Below are positions 23,108-34,612 of a stretch of 64,000 nucleotides of DNA, piece by piece. The stretch's first letter is position 1, and each line of letters starts with the position of its first letter. Under the pieces are notes generated by a model. The model did not search any database, was not told the origin of the DNA, and was given only the letters and a program-made list of their open reading frames with translations. Source of the stretch: Endocalyx cinctus (lineage: Eukaryota > Ascomycota > Sordariomycetes > Amphisphaeriales > Apiosporaceae); NCBI GenBank assembly GCA_001600455.1, contig BCKC01000002.1, positions 868,001 to 932,000 on the forward strand. The letters are read 5' to 3'. Both the position numbers and the translations under genes were made by a program.

Positions 23108-25387
23108 TTCAAGACGGAAAAGACAAAACAGAAGTTAAACTAGTATAAAAATAATGAAGGTATGAGTTGGAAAATTAGTGAACTTGATATTTCTTATCAA
23201 ATGCAAAGCCAGCTCGAGAAGAGATCTGTGTCTTTATTGATATAGGTAGAGCCAAATTGATTCCAAGCACAAAAGGGGCAAGCTATCCAGTATAATTATG
23301 TGTAATATGGAAAGACAGTGAGGTAGGGGCTTTTGCACTGGCGATTTTTTTGATGTTTTGTCCTAAGTTAAAGGGGGGTTTGTATGATATTCATATTTAC
23401 GATACGAACATTCCCACCCATGAATGTAATAACTGGAGGTACAACGTGCAGCTTACAGAAGGGCCTAGATCTCTGATCAATTCAGAATCAGAGGCAAAAG
23501 CGGGGTATTGGTAAGAATTTTGCGGTTGAAATTGATGTATCTAGCAAGATCAAAAGTCTGAAAGAGTTAAGTATACGATACCTTCCTTTCTTTTTTACTT
23601 GGTACTATTATACATTAACAGATATCCTGCGAGAAGATTTCCATATTATATATATAAATCATTGATACGATGCCATATCATGATCAACTACCTTCTCAAC
23701 AGCCCTAGAAGTAACTGGTAGGGCCATTAGCTGTTCAGTTGTTCAGGTAAGTGCCCATAAAGTGGTGTTTTCAGGGGTACTGTTTCTGGTAATTTATATG
23801 GGAGTGGTACCGATACTGGTAATGTAAGCTGGCTAATTAATACGGCGTATAACCAGGAGCTGGTCCTTTGAAAGGTATCTGTAGTTAATTACTAGTATTT
23901 TACATGGTAATTGTATTGAAAACGGTACATATATTTGCAAATTGGTATCCTAATTAGCCAGAAATAAATATGATATAATAAACATATACAATCAAGTAGA
24001 AACGAAGCTATTTCAATGGAGGTAGAGAAAAAATTGTGTCTTGTTCATACTAGATGAAAAGTACATGGCAATCCCAGGAGGCCCTTTGCGGTGGCGTGAT
24101 GATACGGAATAGGTGGGGTTGATATCGAAGAACACCGCTGGGCGGGACAACGTATTCCCAGCTGGGTGGTGCCCAGGTGTAAGGGTGCGAACGCTGACAA
24201 AAATGGATATAATACCGAGGCTTAAACAATAATTAGGATGGCAATTGTATGGGAAGTCTGGACTCCCGGCCCAATGGAATCATAGATAGGATGGGTAATT
24301 CTTGATCAATTGATTTGAAAGGTAGTCTCAGAGACGCGTGTATATATATGGAGTTGGCTGGCACAGTGAAAGGAAAGGTGAAAGTATTAGAGTGAAATAG
24401 TTTGAGAGGGTGTCAATTGGTATAATATCATGCTACGTCCTTGTTCGAAAAGTGCGAGAGCAGCAAGCAAAGAGATCTCTAATTGTAAACAAATCTGCGT
24501 CGATGAAAAGAGCGGTTCCCAACCAATTTCACTCCACTCGTGATTACCTATCTAAAACCAAAATGAGAATACCAGTAAGCTGGCGGTTAGCTGATGAGAT
24601 CCTTAAATGATGTGAGGGAGGTAAAGACGGAGTCGATTGAGGTAGCGCTCGCATTATTGCGGGATGATCCGCGATCGAAAAGTCCCGACTAAAAGTGTAA
24701 AGACGAGTGTAAAACAGTGTATATAGAATAAATAAGGTAATAGTGTATATTTGAAATGACTCCTTCTCTTGCGGTCTTAGTACTGAAATAAAGCGTAGAT
24801 ATATAACCTTATAAGCTGCGGCCGAACGGAGTGCCTCCGGGGAGATACCGAAGTCCGTAAGTATTAATTTTCCGCTCGATGCCGGAAACAACCCTAATTT
24901 CGAAGTTATCGACACCTATTCCTGGTTTAAGCAGTGTTATCGGTCACCTATATCCATTGTATATCTATACTCCTCACTTCACACTATGAAAGGTAAATCT
25001 GTAGCATAACTATAATTATCACGAAGCGATCTGCTTTAGTAGAGCTAAGTCTACTAAGGTTATTAAATATCCGGATATTGCATAAAACAAGCATATATGG
25101 GCGATGCATATTAAATATTGCTCTTTTCTTTCTTTTATTGGTCTATCATTGATTATGCCTCAAAGGACATCAAGGTTTGATATCGATAGATCACTTTATG
25201 ATAGGGATCCATACGTGTAAATATGGCCTCATTTTTCAACATTGATGACGCAACACTGTATATATCGTAGCATTAGTAGATGATAACAAACCCGCGGATG
25301 AATTTATATATATTCTATACTATCTTGTTTTCAATATCTGATGTATATCCGCCATGAGGTAGTAACAATCACCACTCATAGTTCAAT
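23108..25387. other. AT-rich gene-free stretch
   Basis: 2.3 kb, strongly AT-rich with several TATATA tracts. It has a loose repetition of CTGGTAAT/GGTACTG words near 23770-23890. Open frames at 24410 and 24544 have no start context, splice logic or recognisable similarity. Confidence 0.5.
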
Positions 25388-26653
25388 ATGAATAATCATC
25401 TCCTCACTTCTCTGTTCCTCACCTCCGCCGTAAGCGTCTTCAGCAACGACATTAAGAATGAGTTTCCGCTAATGCATTTCAGGCCACCTTAACCTCGGCT
25501 AGCAAGGCGTGTCTAGAGGCCGTCTCATGGGGTGAACCTCGTATCGACCTATTCGGCCTGGCTCCTGACAAGTCGATATGGCATAAGTTCTACACCGGGT
25601 ACGACTGGCAGCCCCAGAAGTTTGAGGGCATCCCATCCCGCTCAAACAGCTGTCCGTCCGTATCCTCTTGGGATGAAGGGCGTCTGGATATCGTCTGGGT
25701 CAACAGCTCCAACAAACATGTGATGCACAAATACTTCGACGGCGCGAACTGGGGTCCTTCGTGGGAGAATTCCGTTGATCTCGGCGGAAGCGGCTGCATC
25801 CACTCGGTCGATACGTGTTCTTGGGGAGTAGGCCGCCTCGACATCGTAGGACACGCCCCCAATGGCTCCTGCATGCACAAGGCGTGGACCGGTTCCGAGT
25901 ACTTTCCATCTGGCCAAGAATGGGAAGACATGGGTGGCAACTTCTCTGGCATTCCCAGTATCGGGTCTTGGGGAGAGGGCCGTCTTGATATTGTAGGTAT
26001 CTCGGCGAAGAACGGCTCGCTAATGCACATGTATTGGGATGGCACGTCCTGGAGCGGCTGGGAAGATCTGGGAGGGGGCCCGTTCATGGGCAAACCTACT
26101 GTCACATCGTGGGGTTCGCCGAGACTCGACTTGTGGGCTCTTGACAAGGATTCTAGGCTTAACCATAAGTTTTGGAATGGACATGAGTGGAGTAACTGGG
26201 AGTGCCTAGGTGGCAAGTTCTCGCACACTCCTCGGGTGGTGCACTGGTCAGAAGGGAAAATAGACATTGTGGGCAAGGGCATGGACGACAAGTATTACCA
26301 CATCAAGAACTTTGATGGGTATAACTGGAACCCTTCTTTCCACGACTGGTACAATCACTCTGGACCTTACGCTTCGGAACCGCGCCTAATGACTAAAGCC
26401 GAAGGACAAAGTAAGTGAATATTCTACTATAACATCATCCGTTTGACCACTGCTAACTTGACTAGACTTCCTCTATCTCTTCGGAGTTGACACAGAGGAT
26501 ATGCTGCGAATGCAGATTTGGAGTGGATATGATTGGCAGCCAAGTATTAGAAAGTCATGGCCTCTTGGAAATATTTCAGAGCCATACGCGGATAAGAAAT
26601 CCGATGGTTTCGTCCCCGAGGCCCAGCACGTCTTACTAACCACCGAACTTTAA
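25388..26653 (+). CDS. Secreted seven-bladed PLL-type beta-propeller lectin, 385 aa
   Basis: Three exons: 25388-25429, 25483-26410 and 26466-26653. A short signal peptide (MNNHLLTSLFLTSAATLTSA) is followed by seven tandem repeats of about 50 residues. Each repeat is built on SWGxGRLDIVG, then a HKxWxG turn and a WxxWExLGG segment. The repeat heads read SWGEPRIDLF, SWDEGRLDIV, SWGVGRLDIV, SWGEGRLDIV, SWGSPRLDLW, HWSEGKIDIV and a degenerate TKAEGQNFLYLF. This is the DUF346/PLL repeat of the Photorhabdus seven-bladed lectins, which bind fucose and methylated sugars. Seven repeats make a complete propeller. It is probably secreted and glycan-binding, with a role in defence, nutrition or host contact inferred only. 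Fungal fucose-specific lectins of the AAL type have six blades and a different repeat, so I prefer PLL-like. Confidence 0.85.
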
Positions 26654-27078
26654 TTACTTCACAGGAGTATCTAGCATCACTAGTAATAGTGTTAGGGTTA
26701 CCAGGTTCATAAATAAAAGATGCTTACTGAGGGCCCTAGACGTTCTGTGGAATTTTATATAATTACATGTATGAATGGGGCTGTCCCGGCCTTGCGGTCA
26801 CCCCCTATTATGTCGATGAATCTGTATTGCATCAAATATATTCTCTTATCTAATGTAATTTATCTCCTCTTCAATCTTGCCTCAACTTAAATAATTCTCA
26901 TACAAAAGACGTCAGATAATTAATTTAATTGACGCTATTACTATTAGACATATAAACACCAACCAGCTCTCCCACTTCTCTCTGTGTTGTCATGTCCCAT
27001 ATCACCTTTGAGTTCATCTAGCGAGTTCTCCGTTTTCCGAGCTGTTATAAACTGAAAAACTCCACGAATTACCGAATT

Positions 27079-27114
27079 GGTCGTTTGTTCAGTGTTTACA
27101 CTGAGAAAACGACC
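27079..27114. repeat. Inverted repeat, 17-bp arms and 2-base loop
   Basis: Left arm GGTCGTTTGTTCAGTGT (27079-27095) pairs with right arm ACACTGAGAAAACGACC (27098-27114), with two mismatches. It lies in non-coding DNA, 425 bases after the lectin gene. Confidence 0.8.
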
Positions 27115-28038
27115 GATGCGTCATAGTGTACTAACAACCAGTGGGGTACACTCCGGCCAGCCGGGCGGCCGGGTCCACGGGTTCACGAGTTCTACTCACG
27201 TGATTATAACTGACTACCTAGGTACTTCCAAAGGTTGAAGATAGTAAAAACCGGAAACCACACGTCGAACTCTGTGTATTTTCAACTTGTCTGATAGACG
27301 ATTATTAGTAATACGACGGAGTTGCAAATAATTTAGACGGGAAACCCAGTCCCAGAGCTATCACGTAAAAAATGCCAAAAGAAACGATGGTACTGCTATG
27401 ATAGACGACAAATGGTCGCGTTGCGGATTTAGTCCCCGTTCGCCACTCTTTTAGATCTAGCGGCACTTGTGTGAGCATATTCTCGCAGCTCCTTTTTTTT
27501 TTCAAGAATAATCACATCTATCACATCTAGACGAGTAACATGGACTGACAACAACGTTTCTATGAATTTAATATAGTTGCCTTTACGCGTCTTTATTGGT
27601 TAGTTTAATTTTCCCAAAGAGTCCATGGAGAAGATTTAGACTAGCGACTTACCAGTATTAAGCGACATTTGATGTGAGAGAAGCAGCATGAGTTGGACTC
27701 TGTTGCGACTGATTTCACTGAAACAGTCACAAATCAAGAACGAACGTCCATGATGACCTGAGACGTTATGACGGCTTTTATATTCTTCACCCAAATTTTC
27801 ACTAAAACTATATATAATTAGAACGCCAGCCATTAATTACTTAGTATTGAATAAGTCTGATACTTATATCCTTATTTTCAACGGTATTCGCGAGCTTCTC
27901 CTCGCGTAATCTAGTCTACATAATTAGTAGGCTCTAACTAGTTACTAATATACAACACACAAAATATTAATTAGTCGACTGTTTATTGTGGTAATCAGAG
28001 ATAACTAATTATCCAGCCGCTCCGAATAGATATAGATA

Positions 28039-28181
28039 TGACCTGTGAGAAATAAGGAGGTCTACCGGAGTGAGGGTACAGCACGCATGATACCAGCTAG
28101 GTAAGGATAGGGATCAACAGTACATTAATTCCCGCCTCTCTCTTCATACATACTAAATTACATGGGAGGGAAGCCACATAT
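28039..28181. repeat. Degenerate dispersed repeat, copy B
   Basis: Same orientation as 11289-11422. Shared blocks include GGAGTGA, GATACCAGCTAG, GATAGGG and GGAGGGAAGCCACATA. It is embedded in AT-rich non-coding DNA. Confidence 0.65.
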
Positions 28182-29856
28182 AATTATATATGCATCGTCA
28201 TAAAATACATTCACACCAAGGCAGCTGGTAGCTAGATGGCTGGCACCTGACCCCTGACATGACCCTTCCACTAACCCCCTAGTGCTTTATCAAGCTATGA
28301 ACTTTTCCACTATCACAACAGGAGCTCTAGGACCACCTTATGAGTAGGAAGTACTAGATAATATGTAATATAATTAGGCTAGGTGGTCTACACCAGACCC
28401 TGCTGTAAAAAGGACAGTTTGAACCAAATAGAGAATGAGGGGAACTTTTAACTAGTTACTATCTAATGATTCATTCTGATGAGGTAGCTTTGTAAACTGC
28501 TGTCCCGTATTGCCTCTCTGCCATCAAAAATGTTCCAATCTAGACTATTCTGCCTATCAACCACCTCTGAATGGACTTTAGATATTTAGAAACACCTTTT
28601 GTGCGTGCAACACTTGGGGCTATACTAGAGATAGGATCCGAGGAAGTATAAAGTCGCCCACAATTCTGCTGAATAGGCCTCTTCCATCAATCTCTTCTCA
28701 CAAAAACCAAAACTCACACTTCAATATATCGTATCGGGACTTTTCTTCTTATAATCTTCAGGCTTGGGCTGCTTCAGTATGAGAAGATCTCGTACAGATA
28801 GATGGGCTTGGTACTGTGTGAGATCTCTGCATCTCAACATGATTACAGTATGATACTTACGTTCTTAGTGTCAATGCAGGAGAAACGAAGCTGTTGGCGC
28901 CCAGTTGTTTGCGATTAACCTCTATTGTTCAGCATGTGCTCACCGCGGGCCATGTCGGGCTTGCATATTAATATTGTTACCCAATGTGGAATGAAATTAG
29001 TACCTGGAAACGCCATTGTACTGTCACCGTCACTGCCAAGCAGACAGATCTTACACCAAACTTTTATCAAAGCTTTGCTCTAAACGAAATTTCAACCCGG
29101 CGACCCATGGCCTCTTGTCGTGAGTGAATCATTCGTTCTCCGCATAATATGATCTTGTATTAATCACTAATAGCACCCAACTTTTCTTTTCTTAAGCTTG
29201 AACCAGATCGGGTACTTTGATTTTCATCGTCTCCTTTTAACCTGTCTATCCTTAATGTATTTTTTTTTGAATTCTTCAAACCTTGGGAAATGAGAGTCTT
29301 CTCTGGCTTTGGTTTCTTGTCGTCGTCGGAGTTGTACAGGAATAGGGGTTACAAATAGTTAGTAGTGGGCCAGGAGTTGAATTGTAATGGATCATGTTCA
29401 TGGTATTCCAACATGAGATAGTCCTTAGCAGTGATTTAGTAGGGCAGAACTACTTGTCACGAAAGTCAGACTAGTTACTTGAATTCACTTCCCACTAAGT
29501 TAAACCCCATTATAACTTTATAATTCTCGCTGCTGGTATACTGCTAACATATATTTGCTATCGTGATGAGATATGCAGGAATCAAGTACATGAAAGTCTT
29601 CCCCTCGGTCTCTTTCTCCCTTTCTTTCTTCATTTTTGCGGATCGTATCCTCTAAGCGGTAAATACCATTCGTAGGGAAAATATATCTTCGTTCCCAACT
29701 TCCAAATAAATAATAAATTCTTCTTTATTCCCGTGAAAATGAAAATAGACCAGTAACCTTCTCCGTGTCTACTAAATGAGCCAAATTAAAGCCAAACACC
29801 AACATATCTCTGAATATTTACATTTATATAGCCCCTCTCACCATCTCACCTCATCT

Positions 29857-32192
29857 TCATCGCATATCTTTCGGGACGCCGTTCTTAGACCATTCCCTCA
29901 ACACATTCTTCTGTATCTTCCCGGTACTAGTCTTAGGCAGCTCTCGCACGACCTCGACCTCTCTAGGGACCATATATCTACTAATAGCGCTTTGATCTTT
30001 CGCCCACTGAATAAAATCGGCTGGTTTTAGCTGATCGGCAGTTAAGCCTTCCTTGATAGTGAGATAAGCCTTGGGCCTCTCACCCCACTGCTCGTCGGAG
30101 ACGGCGACAACGCCAGCTTCGAGTACATCCGGGTGCTTTACTAGCATGCTCTCAAGCGCGACGGAGGATATATTCTCTCCACCTAAATGACGAATAACGA
30201 GTACGTTAGTTAGTAGAGTATATGAAGGAAGGGTGGAAAATGTAGAAGAACAACATGATTTCACTACATGAAGGATTATGGTAAGGCGGGGGAGAAAACC
30301 TACCAGAAATAATAATATCCTTCGCTCGGTCCTGTATCTGTGCGCTTCCATCTGGATGCCAAACAGCGAGGTCGCCCGAGTGCAGCGCGCCACCGGCGAA
30401 AAGTTTCCGGGTGGCCTCAGCGTCTTTATAGTAGCCCTTAGCGCAGATGTTTCCGAGAAAGACGATCTCGCCGATCTCCTTGCCGTCGCGGGCGACGTCG
30501 ACCAGCTCCTGGTCGGACAGGTCGGCCTTCACGACGCGTATGGGAAGGCTCGTGAGGAATCCGTGCCCTTGTCGAGCCATGTTGGCGTACTTCTCCGACG
30601 TCGGGAGGATGTCCCATGAGGGCATCGGATACCCCTTCGTGATGGGACCGTAGGTCTCTGTCATGCCGTAAACGTGGACGGGGCGCAGATTTAAATCCGT
30701 CTTTTTTCAAATGATAACTCTTGTTAGCGAGAAGAAGAGAAGCGGGGCAGAAAAGTGGGGGAGGGAAGCGTGCCCGTATTTACTACATACCATCTGCTCA
30801 AACAAATGAGCGGTTGGAGGACTTGCTGCCACAGTTACCCGCACCGGATTCGGTAGTCGAGCGGCTTCTTTCGAAGCGCATAGCAAGGTGTTAACAGTAG
30901 GCGCGGCGTTGAAATGTGTTATTCCTTCTTCCTTGAGAAGCTTCCATATCAACGGGTAATCGATCTTCCTTAAGCAGTAATGAGTACCCCTAACAGCTGT
31001 CACGGCCCATCTATACGTAATTAACGCTTCGTATTAGTACGGTGTCTTTTTTTTTTTTTTTAATTCAAACGTATTCGTCTAATCACAGAGTGGGGGTGTC
31101 TGAGAGAGTTACTTACGGGAATGTCCATCCTACGGCATGGAACCTGTACACACATATAGTTCTTTAGTAGCTGCCCAATTGAATCATTATTTTGGGATAT
31201 TTGGTTTCTCTCACATCGGTAATGTCCACAGGTACTTGCAGCTTCCATAGTCATAATTCAGTCCGGATTCGACAATATTAGCTAAGCTGGCTAGGTACGC
31301 TCCCCGGTGGGTATAGACGCATCCTTTAGGTCTCGAAGTAGTTCCAGACGTGAAAGGGATGGCAATCATGTCGTCTTCATTCTTACAGTGGGACTCTAGG
31401 CCCGCCCATCCTTTGGCGCCTTGTTGTTCATCATACTTCAATCCATCCAAAATGGCTTGGTTATACGGCCCGCACAATTCGCCATCCGTGACATCCGTGT
31501 CCTTAACGACGTGGTCAGTAGCGTGAATGATAAAAATAAATTTAAGCGAGAGAAATTGACAGATGGAAGATGTATCACTGGTTACTCACCAAATCAACAA
31601 TTAAATCAACGTTGGGATGACTTTTCCGGAAATCATCCAATAGCGGGAGATATTCGTTATCTACTATGATAGAATCCACTTCGGCGAAGTCAAAAATGTA
31701 CGTCACATCATCCGGTTTTAACCTTTTTTCTCCCTCGTTATTTAGTCCATTAGTTTCTTTTTCTTTTAAAAGCGATGAAAAAAAAAGAGACAGAAGAAAA
31801 AAGAAAATTAAAACATACCGGTAATTTACGGGAACAAAAACTCCACCAGCAGCTACGACGCCGAAGATGGACTCGAGATGAGCCGGGGTGTTGGTCGCGA
31901 GAACGCCCACTCGCTTATAACCGCGCTCGAGCAGGTAATAAGCGAGACCCCGGGCGCGGTCGGCAAACTCGGCGTACGGCCTCCTCAAAACTTTGCCGTT
32001 CGCCGTAACATGGTACACGGCGATGGCGTCGGGCTCGATAGCGGCTGCTCGCTCAAGGAAAAATGTAGGCGATAACGGGTGGATGTGGTGCGTGTGATCG
32101 TAACCGACTGGTGAGCTACTGCTACTGCTGCTGCTACCACCACCACCTAGTTGTCCGAGTAGGTTCTTTAAACGTGACGTCGCTCCTGACAT
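29857..32192 (-). CDS. Acyl-CoA synthetase-like AMP-binding enzyme, 587 aa
   Basis: Seven exons: 32192-31819, 31722-31590, 31501-31215, 31143-31117, 31010-30791, 30700-30304 and 30182-29857; 588 codons. The fourth exon is a 27-nt microexon that completes PMFHAVGWTFPW. It is an ANL-superfamily ligase: the phosphate-binding loop is TSGTTSRPKG, the adenine motif YGMTETYGP, the hinge region LHSGDLAVWHPDG and RAKDIIISGGENIS, and the catalytic lysine lies in PKTSTGKIQK. It should activate a carboxylic acid to the acyl-AMP and then a thioester. The overall pattern resembles medium/long-chain fatty acyl-CoA ligases rather than 4-coumarate ligases, but the substrate is not readable. The N terminus has an unusual Gly/Ser linker (LGGGGSSSSSSSSPVG). 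The end KDMR is not a peroxisomal signal. The loop has Ser where Gly is usual (TTSRPKG). Confidence 0.9.
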
Positions 32193-33113
32193 GACTGGTC
32201 TTTCTTCTTTTTCTTTCTATGAATTGTTTAAAAAGGAGTTATAAATTTTTCAGTTCTTATGCCGCCGTTTTCAAAACTCCGGAAAAGACACCTTGTTTAT
32301 TCGAACTTTCTAGACGCTATTAATTTCTCGTAGAGGAGGCTGGTAAATGAAATTATCGAGCGAATACCGCAAGCCAATGTGGAAAAGAAATATCTGATCA
32401 GTTCTTATTACTTGACCTTTTACGAGCTTCGATGGTTTTGTGATACAATTAAATGCCGTCGTCGTGATACCTAGAATTACTTGTGACACGAGATTCCAGG
32501 ACATATGTATCCTGTTGGAACCGAAGCTACAGGATAGCCCCGTACTCTGTGCGGGGGAATCTGGGGTTTGGCGTCCAGGTAAGCCAGGGGCTGTACATAG
32601 TACGTACTGAATTGAACTTGCCAGCTTGCTTACTAGGTTGTAGGGGTTGTAGAACGAGATAGTGTACACTACACTACGTACGGATAATTCAGTCTAAATC
32701 CCCCTGTCTGAGACTATCATCCCCACAACCGTGCAGCGGTGGAGCTGGGGATATCTTCAATAAAATGTTCGTCGATAGTGAATCTATCTACGGAGCACCC
32801 GACGTAACCATAGGGATTCCTCCTATTTTCATATGTATGATAAATTGTACATATACTTCGTGCAAATGACTGATTTTCAATTGAACTTGTATGTGGATTT
32901 TCTCTTATAGTGCCAAGTCTCTATCACTTCGCGACCTACTGGCTAGCTAGGTAGCAGAATCCACAAACTATATATCCTTGAAGACTTTAAGAGGGAAGAG
33001 TAAATTTTTATCATTATAGTTTTCTTTTTGAATTGGGTATCACAAATTGATAATCTCGAAAGAAGAAGAAATTGAACAAAAACAAACAGACAGTATTCTT
33101 GCCCTCTCCACTT
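32193..33113. other. Intergenic spacer
   Basis: 921 nt between two minus-strand genes. It holds the promoter of the ANL gene and the 3' flank of the Kti12 gene. No gene or clear element is seen. Confidence 0.5.
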
Positions 33114-34273
33114 CTAACCATCTTTCTCAAACGTGCCATTTAGATACCCTACGAAACTCTCCCGTATTCTCCGCGGTTCGAGGTTTCCCACATTTTCTAG
33201 ACCTATACCACCTCTATTCAAACTCAGGTAAGCTCTGCGCAGGCGCTGCAGCTGCGGTAAGCCGATCTTGCGACCCGCGGGGAGCTCAACCACCAGCTCG
33301 CTCTCCCCGCCGCTCGCCTGCGCGATATTGACAGCGCCGCCCTCGTCGTCGCCCTGCTGTTCTAATATCCGCTTTACGACGTCCTGCGTCTCGCGATCCA
33401 TGACGTACAGGTAATCGCCGCCGGCGTCTCTGCTCCTTTGCATGGTGGCCTGGTTCGGTTTCACGACCTTGCGCGACTCGCCCGCGACAGCGTCCCACAG
33501 GCCGTCGAACACCTTCTTCGTCTCTTGCTCGTCGTCTTCCCAGACGAGAGTGAAGAGCGGGCTATCCCACCTGGTCATGGGGTTAGGCTCTTCGTATCGA
33601 AATACTAGATTTTCCCAGTTGCCCGGCTCGTAGGCCTCCTCGACCTCTTTCGAGGCGGCGGGGCTTTTCTCGTCCCCGCCATCGGCATCGCTAGCCTGAC
33701 CGTCCGTATTTGTTTCCGCTTCCGACGCGGATGCCGCCGTTCGGCGCGCCAGCCTGGCTTCGTTCACCTCTTTAGCCCGCTCCTTCGAGCATCCGATCTG
33801 CAGGACGCAGCTCGGGGTCCGCACGGCCTTCGCTTCGCAGTGGAGCTGGTACCGCCACCCTTTTATGTAGTTGAGCCCGTCGAGGATGACGATGTCTTTA
33901 TCGGTCAGGACGCGCTTGACGGCGGCGTAGATGGAGGCGCGGGCATCTTTCTCCGAGGCGTTGGCCGAGCGCGCGTGCGCCGGTAAGCTGGACAGGTCGT
34001 AGACGGAGCGGGATATGGAGAGGGTCTGATCGGATATTAGGTGTAGGCGGTATTTGGTGCCCGTCGTGGATTGGATGCGTTCCGAGAGGTAATCGTGTAA
34101 TTGTTTAGCTCGTGTTGTTTTGCCCGACGTGGGGTAGCCGGCTATCATAATCAGCTATATGCATGGTGATCTTTGTTAGTTTTAGAAAAATATTTATAAA
34201 AACAATATAGAGAACTTAAAGATATAATTAATTAGAAATATGATATTTTACATATTGATTTACTTACAGGCAT
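33114..34273 (-). CDS. KTI12: Kti12 family ATPase (Elongator regulator), 348 aa
   Basis: Two exons: 34273-34268 (only Met-Pro) and 34154-33114. Splicing a 113-nt intron restores the conserved start MPLIMIAGYPTSGKTTRAKQ, which contains the Walker A loop GYPTSGKTT; without it the protein would lack its first strand. Kti12 is a P-loop ATPase that binds Elongator and tRNA and is needed for wobble-uridine modification. Other family signs are the Walker B-like IVILDGLNYIKGWRYQL, the CVLQIGCSKE strand, FRYEEPNPMTRWDSPLF, and the C-terminal PQLQRLRRAYLSLNR...SFVGYLNGTFE helix. A low-complexity acidic/Ala insertion sits at about residues 155-175 (TAASASEAETNTDGQASDAD). Its length is normal for fungal orthologues. 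Confidence 0.95.
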
Positions 34274-34612
34274 ATCTGCAAGTAATAATAGCGTGAGAAA
34301 AGTTCTCTTTAACCTGCAGAAAGGCGTTACATAGGAAGTCTTGAGTGGGATAAAACCCCTCCAAATTCCCAAGCTCGCGATAAAATAGATAAGAAACCGC
34401 CTCAGCCGCCTGTAACCTTTGGCAAGCTTATTCGCTAGCAATTACATAAGTCCCTACATCAGACCCATAATAATCACTAGTGCACCGCGGGACCTCCTAT
34501 TGCACGTTATCGCTTAACCATTTATCTACCTTCTTTCAAGTATGGATATCGTATTATACTTATAGCCAAGAACAAGAATGTTCGATTTGGAGATGATTAA
34601 TATATATCAAGC
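34274..34612. other. Intergenic spacer
   Basis: 339 nt between the start of the Kti12 gene and the stop of the MFS gene. Nothing recognisable is seen. Confidence 0.5.

Larger units (their letters stand above)
26654..29856. other. AT-rich gene-poor stretch
   Basis: 3.2 kb with no supported gene. It contains a 17-bp-armed hairpin (27079-27114), copy B of the dispersed repeat (28039-28181), and a promoter-like TATA/leader segment near 28647-28740 with no convincing gene behind it. This is the longest gene-free interval in the window. Confidence 0.55.

Noticed and set aside
24544..24915. 123-codon minus-strand frame
   Set aside because: No recognisable domain or composition of a real gene, and no clear promoter.
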